From the NCBI GenBank assembly GCA_934654515.1, contig CAKUGA010000014.1, positions 1 to 29,347 of the forward strand: a stretch of 29,347 nt of DNA, written 5' to 3'. The notes beneath the pieces were generated by a model, which saw nothing but the letters and a program-made list of their open reading frames with translations, did no database searches and had not been told where the DNA came from. Origin of the DNA: an uncultured Collinsella sp. (GTDB lineage: Bacteria > Actinomycetota > Coriobacteriia > Coriobacteriales > Coriobacteriaceae). This document shows positions 23,547 to 29,347 of this stretch, one piece after another; position 1 is the stretch's first letter, and the number at the start of each line of letters is the position of its first letter. A program made the translations under genes and the position numbers.

Positions 23547-24734
23547 ATGTTCAACACCATCATCATCACGCTCAAGACGCTGCTGCGTCGGCCGAGCACG
23601 TGGGTCTGGGGCGCGGTCTTTCCCGTTGCGCTTTCCACGATGTTCATGTTTATGTTTGCGAACCTGAGCTCCGACGGTAAGGTCGATCCGGTGCCGGTGG
23701 CCGTTGTCGCCGACGAGGCCTGGGATGCTTCGACCTTTAAGGACGTGGCAGCTTCGCTTGCCGAGGAGGGCGACGACCAGCTGCTCGAGATCCACGAGTG
23801 CGACGACGCGGCCGATGCAAACCGTGCGCTTAAGGACGGCGAGGTCGCGGGCATCTACGCGGTCGACGACGCGGGTGCGCCCAAGCTCACGCTGCTTTCG
23901 AGCTACGACAGCTCGCGTGCGTCCACGGTGCTCGTCGACCGCAGCATCCTTGAGACGGTGGCAAGCTCGTATACGCAAAATGCCGAGCTCATGGCCCAGA
24001 TTGCCCAGGACAACCCGGCGGCGCTTGCCGATCCGGAGGCGGTTACCCGCGCCCTGTCGCTCGAGGGCGGAACCCGCCGCGTGAGCCTGACGCGCACCAC
24101 GCCCGACGGCACGACCATCTACTATTACGCGCTCTTTGGCCTGGTCGCGATGATGTCTGCCGAGTTTGCCGCCCTGAGCGTCGTCGACCTGCAACCCAAT
24201 CTGTCGGGCTTAGGGGCCCGTCGCTGCGTGGGCGGCCTTTCCAAGACGGCGTCGCTGGCCGGCATCTTTATTGGCTCGTGGCTTGTCTCCTTTGCCTCGA
24301 TGGCGGTCGCGATCGGCTACGTGCGCCTGGTCGTTGGCGTCGACTTTGGCGGGCGCGAGGGGCTTTGCCTGGTAGGCGGCGCCGCCTCCGCGCTTGCGGC
24401 GACGGGCCTGGGGCTCTTTGTGGGCACGCTGCCCGTTAAGGGCGGCAAGGCGTCCAAGTCGGGCATCCTCACGGGCTTCGCCACCACGTGCGCCCTGTTC
24501 GCCGGCCTTTACGGCGAGCCGGCGATGGCGCTTGCCGACGACGTCGCCCGCGCCTGCCCGACCGAGTGCTGGCTCAACCCCGTCAAGCTCATCTGCGACA
24601 TGTTCAACCGTCTGTATTTCTTTGAGGATCTGGGGCCCTTTGCCGTTCGCGCCGGCGCGCTGGTCCTCATGGCCCTGGTGTTTGCCACCGCAGCCACGCT
24701 GATGTTTGGAAGGAGTCGCTATGAGCACCTTTAA
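23547..24734 (+). CDS. ABC-2 family permease, first subunit
   Basis: 395 residues. One N-terminal membrane segment (about 19-38) precedes a large external domain (about 42-190), then five to six segments lie from about 193 to 390. This is the ABC2_membrane_3/YhgE-like layout with an extracytoplasmic domain between helices 1 and 2. It starts 9 bases after the ATPase stop, and its own stop lies 14 bases inside the next permease gene, so the three genes form one translationally coupled operon. It should pair with the next gene product as a heterodimeric channel driven by the ATPase. The substrate is unknown. Confidence 0.9.
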   Translation: MFNTIIITLKTLLRRPSTWVWGAVFPVALSTMFMFMFANLSSDGKVDPVPVAVVADEAWDASTFKDVAASLAEEGDDQLLEIHECDDAADANRALKDGEVAGIYAVDDAGAPKLTLLSSYDSSRASTVLVDRSILETVASSYTQNAELMAQIAQDNPAALADPEAVTRALSLEGGTRRVSLTRTTPDGTTIYYYALFGLVAMMSAEFAALSVVDLQPNLSGLGARRCVGGLSKTASLAGIFIGSWLVSFASMAVAIGYVRLVVGVDFGGREGLCLVGGAASALAATGLGLFVGTLPVKGGKASKSGILTGFATTCALFAGLYGEPAMALADDVARACPTECWLNPVKLICDMFNRLYFFEDLGPFAVRAGALVLMALVFATAATLMFGRSRYEHL

Positions 24735-25926
24735 GACCGCGCTTCGCATGGCGCTGGCACACCCGTTCTACCTGCTCATCTACACGGTGTTCATTTCGCT
24801 CATGGGCGTGTTCATCGCGGCGTCGGTGAGCTGGAACTCGTCGCAGCTCACCGAGTACAAGCCCTACGACACCAACGTGATCGTGGTCGATCGCGACGAC
24901 AGCGACCTTTCGCGGGCGCTCACCAAGCACTTGGGGTCGCGCTTTGACCTGGTCACGGGCGTCGGCGACGACACGTACGATCTTGCGGACGCGCTCTCCA
25001 AGAGCAACAGTGCCAAGGGCAGCGCCGACTGCGTGTTCTTTATCCCGGAGGGATTTGAGGGCGACCTGATCGCGGCCGCCCGTGCGGGGGAGACCTTGCC
25101 CAAGCTCGATGTGACGTACGGCTCCGGCACCATGGCGGCGGCGCTTTCGTCTGCGGAGGCCTCGCGCTGGATCTCGCTCGCGGGCGCTGCGGCCGCGCTT
25201 GAGCCCGCTGCCTCCGACGGCGACGTCGCCAAGGCTGCCGAGCATGCCGCCGCCAAGCGCGCCGAGGTTCAGATCGAGCAGGTCAAGGTCGATTCGACTG
25301 CCGCTGCCACGCTCGAGTCGTATTTCAACTTTGGCGCGTACGCGATTATCTCGTCGGTCATCGTGTCGGTGGGCCTGGTGTTCTCGGGCATGAACGAGCC
25401 CGAGCGCGTGCGCCGTATGGATGCCGGCCCGGTCTCCGAGCGTCAGCGCTCGCTCGCCGTATTCGCGGCCGCCGCCGTGCTCACCGTTTGCATCTGGCTT
25501 GTGTCGAGCATGATGGGCGTCGTGGGCTTTGCCGGCGCGGTTGCCGAGGTCGGCGTGGGCCGCGTGTGCCTGGCGCTGGCGGCGACGTTTGCTCTGGCGC
25601 TGACGCCGCTGGCCGTTGGCTTTACGCTGTCGGGCCTGGGTGCGCGCGAGGAGCTGCTCAACGGCGTGGGCAACCTGCTCGGCATGCTCATGACGTTTTT
25701 GGGCGGCGCCTGGATGCCACTGTCGCTCATGGGCTCGGCCGTGCAGACGGTGGCGCACTTTGTGCCGACATATTGGGTGAACGACGCGATCAGCAAGGCG
25801 CTCGCGTCGGACCTGACGTCTACCGCGCTGGGCGATATCGCCTGCGACCTGGGCGTCACCGTGCTCTTCGCCGCCGCCATCGCCGCCGTAGGCCTAGCCC
25901 TCACGCACACCAAAGCCCGAGCCTAG
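24721..25926 (+). CDS. ABC-2 family permease, second subunit
   Basis: 401 residues with the same architecture as the preceding permease: a first membrane segment at about 15-37, an external domain at about 40-200 and five to six segments from about 205 to 398. It ends shortly after GLALTHTKARA. An in-frame ATG at 24706 exists, but 24721 is chosen because GGAAGGAG is 6 bases before it; the gene then overlaps the first permease by 14 bases. The two permeases probably arose by duplication and act as a heterodimer. The last gene of the operon; no intrinsic terminator follows directly. Confidence 0.9.
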   Translation: MSTFKTALRMALAHPFYLLIYTVFISLMGVFIAASVSWNSSQLTEYKPYDTNVIVVDRDDSDLSRALTKHLGSRFDLVTGVGDDTYDLADALSKSNSAKGSADCVFFIPEGFEGDLIAAARAGETLPKLDVTYGSGTMAAALSSAEASRWISLAGAAAALEPAASDGDVAKAAEHAAAKRAEVQIEQVKVDSTAAATLESYFNFGAYAIISSVIVSVGLVFSGMNEPERVRRMDAGPVSERQRSLAVFAAAAVLTVCIWLVSSMMGVVGFAGAVAEVGVGRVCLALAATFALALTPLAVGFTLSGLGAREELLNGVGNLLGMLMTFLGGAWMPLSLMGSAVQTVAHFVPTYWVNDAISKALASDLTSTALGDIACDLGVTVLFAAAIAAVGLALTHTKARA

Positions 25927-25937
25927 CCATCGGGTAC

Positions 25938-26059
25938 TCATTGGGGACAGACTTAAACGACCAAGAGTAGTCATTGGGGACAGACTTAAACGACTAATCA
26001 TCGGGGACAGTCTTTGCCAATCCGCCGGCTTACCGGCGAGGTTGGCAAGGACTGTCCCC
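25938..26059. repeat. Tandem GGGGACAG-type repeats ending in a long hairpin
   Basis: A 24-bp unit (TCATTGGGGACAGACTTAAA plus CGAC) occurs at 25938-25961 and 25971-25994, 33 bp apart. A third, partial copy at 25998-26010 merges into a hairpin: 26003-26020 pairs with 26042-26059 (18 bp, one T-G pair), enclosing CGCCGG/CCGGCG at 26023-26028 and 26033-26038. CTGCCGGCAG follows at 26062-26071. There is no U-tract. It separates the exporter operon from the next ABC gene. Confidence 0.8.
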
Positions 26060-26184
26060 ATCTGCCGGCAGGAAAGGAACGTCCCTAACTGCCGGGTGAC
26101 TAGTTTGAAATAAATGCCATATGTCGCGCAAAAATAGTTCGCCTGGGTTTACTATAGCCCTAGAAAAGTAGCAGAAGGCTAACA

Positions 26185-26910
<726 letters not shown>

Positions 26911-26918
26911 GCAGCCGT

Positions 26919-29347
26919 ATGTCACCTCTCGCAAAACGACTCCCGCGCGAGCTGCGCCGCAATATCGGCAAGTACCTGGGCATCTTCTTGCTTATGTGCG
27001 GAAGCATCGCCCTTACGTCAGGCTTTTTGCTCGCGGCGCATTCCATCGGCTGCCTCATTGACGACATGCGCGATGCATACACGATCGAGGACGGCCGCTT
27101 GACCACCTCCTTCGAGGCCACCAAAGACCAGCTCAAGGCAGCCGAGGATGCAGCCGACGACGTCGGCGGCGTTACGTTCTACAAGAACTTCTCTATCGAC
27201 GCCATCATCAAAAAGGCGGCTGGCGACGACGGCACCAAGCGCACCCTGCGCACCTATGCGCACCGCACCAAGCTTGACATTGCGTCCTACTGTGAGGGCA
27301 GGCAGCCCAAGACGGACGATGAGGTGGCAATCGACCGTGTCTTCGCCACCAACAACGATCTCGCCGTGGGCGATAAGGTCGAGCTCGAGGGTCGCACCTA
27401 CACCATCTGCGGCATCATGACCCAGCCCGATAGCCAAGCGCTGTTCCTCAACAACTCCGACTTTACGGTGAACACCATCACCTATGGCGTGGCCGAGGTC
27501 ACCGACGCCGGCTTTGCCGCGCTCGAGGACGCCGGCGGTGCTCCCGCCTACACGTACTCCTTTACCTTTAACGACCGCGACCTTTCCGTCGCGGACCGTA
27601 TGGACGCCGAGCAGGATATGGTCGAGGCGCTGACCGACGCCGATGCGCGCGTGGATGACCTTATCGACGCCGATTCCAACCAGGGCATTGGCTATGCGCG
27701 CGACGACGTGGACGGCGACTCCATGATGTGGACGACGCTGCTCGACATCATCATCGTGATCATGGCGTTTGTCTTTGTGGTGCTCACCGACGCCACTATC
27801 GAGGAGGAGAGCGCCATCATCGGCACGTTGCTCGCCAGCGGCTATCGCCGTCGTGAGATCGTGCTGCACTACCTTGCGCTTCCCGCCATCGTGGGCGTGC
27901 TCGCATCGCTGCTGGGCACCGCGCTCGGCGTCGTGTTCTTTACCGAGCCCATGCGCAGCCTCTATTACGGCTCGTACAGCCTGCCGCCCTTCCAGGTGTA
28001 CTGGAGCTGGGAGATCTTTGTAAAGTGCGCCGTGGTTCCTGCCTCCGCGCTCATCCTCATTACGCTGGTGGGCCTGCTTCGCAAGATGGGCAAGACGCCG
28101 CTGCAGTTTCTTCGTCACGAGGCGGGCGGCAAGTCGGGCACCAAGCGCGGTTTTCAGCTGCCGGAGCGCATGGGCTTTGTCTCTCGTTTCCGCCTGCGCA
28201 TTTTCCTGCGCAACCTGGGAAACTTCGCCACGCTCTTCGTAGGAATAGCGTTTGCGTCGCTGCTGCTGCTCTTTGGCCTGGCGATTCTGCCCACGATGAC
28301 GCACTACGCGGACAACCTGGAGACAAGTCTTGTCGCCGAGCACCAGTACACGCTCAAGGCGCCGCTGGAGCTTGAGGGCACCGCCGAGGAGCGCGAGCAA
28401 TGGTCGGCGCTCGAGCGCCTGCAGTCGGTGGACGGCGCGCTCCTCACTGCCGCCCAAGATGCCGACGACGAGCTTGACGACGCGGTCGATGCCGCGCAGG
28501 CGGCGGCCGATACTGCGACAAGCGCTCCGTCTGCCGAGAGCCTGGCTGCAGCGCAGGCCGCGCTCGCAACAGTCCAGGATAAGAAGGATGCTCTCTATGC
28601 GCGTCTCGACGATCTTGCCGATGCGCTTGGCTGCGACCGCGACGAGACCATCGACCTGATCGAGAAGGCCTCGAAGATTGACACCGACAACGACGACATT
28701 CACCCGGTCAACACGACCGACAACGGTGCGGGCGCAATTGCACAGGCCGAGAAATACGCCGTCTACCAGCTGCAATACGACCGCGGCGATGGAAATGGGC
28801 AGGAGACGATCTCCGTCTACGGCGTCTCGTCCGATTCGCGCTACTGGAAAGGGCTGGACGTCGGTGACGGGCGTGTCGTCTTTGGCGGCGGCCTACTCGA
28901 CAAGTTTGGCTGGAGCGAGGGGCAGAAAGTCACGCTCCACGACAAGTACGAGGGCAAGGACTATTCCCTTGAGTACGAGGGCAAGGACTGCACCTGGGGC
29001 TCCAAGTCGGACATGAATATCTATATGGGCATCGACGACTTTAACGAGCTGTTCGGCAACGACGCTGCCTACTTTAACGGCTACGTGAGCGACGAGAAGC
29101 TCGACCTTGACGCGCGATACTTTGCCGGCGACACTACGCCCGACGACATGCGCGCCGTGGGCGACCAGTTTATCGGCATGATGAGCGACATGATCGGCAT
29201 GATGGTTGGGCTCGCGGTGTTCATCTTCCTGCTGTTTATGTATCTGCTGACCAAGGCCGTCATCGACCATAGCGCCCGCTCGATCAGCTACATGAAGGTC
29301 TTTGGCTATCGCGACGGCGAGATCTCGCACCTGTACATCCGCTCGAT
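26919..29347 (+). CDS. Large FtsX/MacB-type ABC permease (3' end outside window)
   Basis: Open from ATG 26919 to the window edge without a stop: at least 809 residues. A first membrane segment is at about 18-40, followed by an external domain. A three-helix FtsX core begins near 269 (MMWTTLLDIIIVIMAFVFVV) and extends to about 390. A further segment lies near 430-455, followed by a second external domain (about 465-745), and the next core starts at about 750 (MIGMMVGLAVFIFLLFMYLL). The second external domain contains an Ala/Asp-rich predicted coiled coil at about 505-580. This is the long, duplicated FtsX layout found in many Gram-positive bacteria. It forms an operon with the ATPase. The function is unknown; cell-envelope or peptide-resistance roles are usual. 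No good Shine-Dalgarno sequence is seen, so coupling to the upstream gene is likely. Confidence 0.92.
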   Translation, partial: MSPLAKRLPRELRRNIGKYLGIFLLMCGSIALTSGFLLAAHSIGCLIDDMRDAYTIEDGRLTTSFEATKDQLKAAEDAADDVGGVTFYKNFSIDAIIKKAAGDDGTKRTLRTYAHRTKLDIASYCEGRQPKTDDEVAIDRVFATNNDLAVGDKVELEGRTYTICGIMTQPDSQALFLNNSDFTVNTITYGVAEVTDAGFAALEDAGGAPAYTYSFTFNDRDLSVADRMDAEQDMVEALTDADARVDDLIDADSNQGIGYARDDVDGDSMMWTTLLDIIIVIMAFVFVVLTDATIEEESAIIGTLLASGYRRREIVLHYLALPAIVGVLASLLGTALGVVFFTEPMRSLYYGSYSLPPFQVYWSWEIFVKCAVVPASALILITLVGLLRKMGKTPLQFLRHEAGGKSGTKRGFQLPERMGFVSRFRLRIFLRNLGNFATLFVGIAFASLLLLFGLAILPTMTHYADNLETSLVAEHQYTLKAPLELEGTAEEREQWSALERLQSVDGALLTAAQDADDELDDAVDAAQAAADTATSAPSAESLAAAQAALATVQDKKDALYARLDDLADALGCDRDETIDLIEKASKIDTDNDDIHPVNTTDNGAGAIAQAEKYAVYQLQYDRGDGNGQETISVYGVSSDSRYWKGLDVGDGRVVFGGGLLDKFGWSEGQKVTLHDKYEGKDYSLEYEGKDCTWGSKSDMNIYMGIDDFNELFGNDAAYFNGYVSDEKLDLDARYFAGDTTPDDMRAVGDQFIGMMSDMIGMMVGLAVFIFLLFMYLLTKAVIDHSARSISYMKVFGYRDGEISHLYIRS

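Overview
The window is a GC-rich bacterial chromosome segment, most like a gut Coriobacteriia genome and probably Collinsella. That placement is an inference from overall character: high-GC coding sequence, a sortase-anchored giant pilin-like adhesin, a ferredoxin-type group 4 [NiFe] hydrogenase, and intergenic regions full of short palindromic repeats. No rRNA or other taxonomic marker is present.

Layout. 1-1150: the end of a DUF4143-type ATPase converges on a minus-strand type III pantothenate kinase (coaX). 1285-1460: an initiator tRNA (CAT anticodon, three G-C pairs closing the anticodon loop) with its promoter and terminator. 1500-3880: an A+T-richer island with one gene, an AlbA_2 (Schlafen-like)/ATPase-like/winged-helix protein. 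Two unrelated repeat families bracket it: 55-bp dyad units in arrays of about 81-bp period, and clusters of ATGTCC iterons at 20-21 bp. 4017-6047: an FMN/4Fe-4S/FAD enoate reductase (old yellow enzyme) family protein. 6488-6892: a small double helix-turn-helix protein resembling an IS3-type OrfA. 7180-12827: a five-gene operon colinear with echABCDEF, with the first two subunits fused into one 960-residue protein. 13308-19889: a 2193-residue LPXTG adhesin with a VWA domain and about eleven FctA/Spy0128-like isopeptide domains. Copies of a structured palindromic element lie on both sides of it. 20497-22268: a minus-strand NarL-type two-component system, divergent from a three-gene ABC-2 exporter (22599-25926). 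26185-29347: a MacB/LolD-type ATPase and the start of a large FtsX-type permease cut by the window edge.

How the genes fit together. The hydrogenase operon encodes one homologue of every Ech subunit (NuoL, NuoH, NuoB, NuoC, NuoD and NuoI types). It should couple ferredoxin oxidation and H2 evolution to ion pumping. Nickel-ligand cysteines are intact, but the large subunit stops right after the last one, so no maturation protease cleavage is expected. The two-component system probably controls the divergent ABC exporter through an AT-rich intergenic island with two mutually exclusive hairpins.

The best candidates for something undescribed are the repeat-bracketed AlbA_2 locus (1.5-3.9 kb) and the three-copy element around the adhesin, whose stems differ in sequence but keep their pairing.
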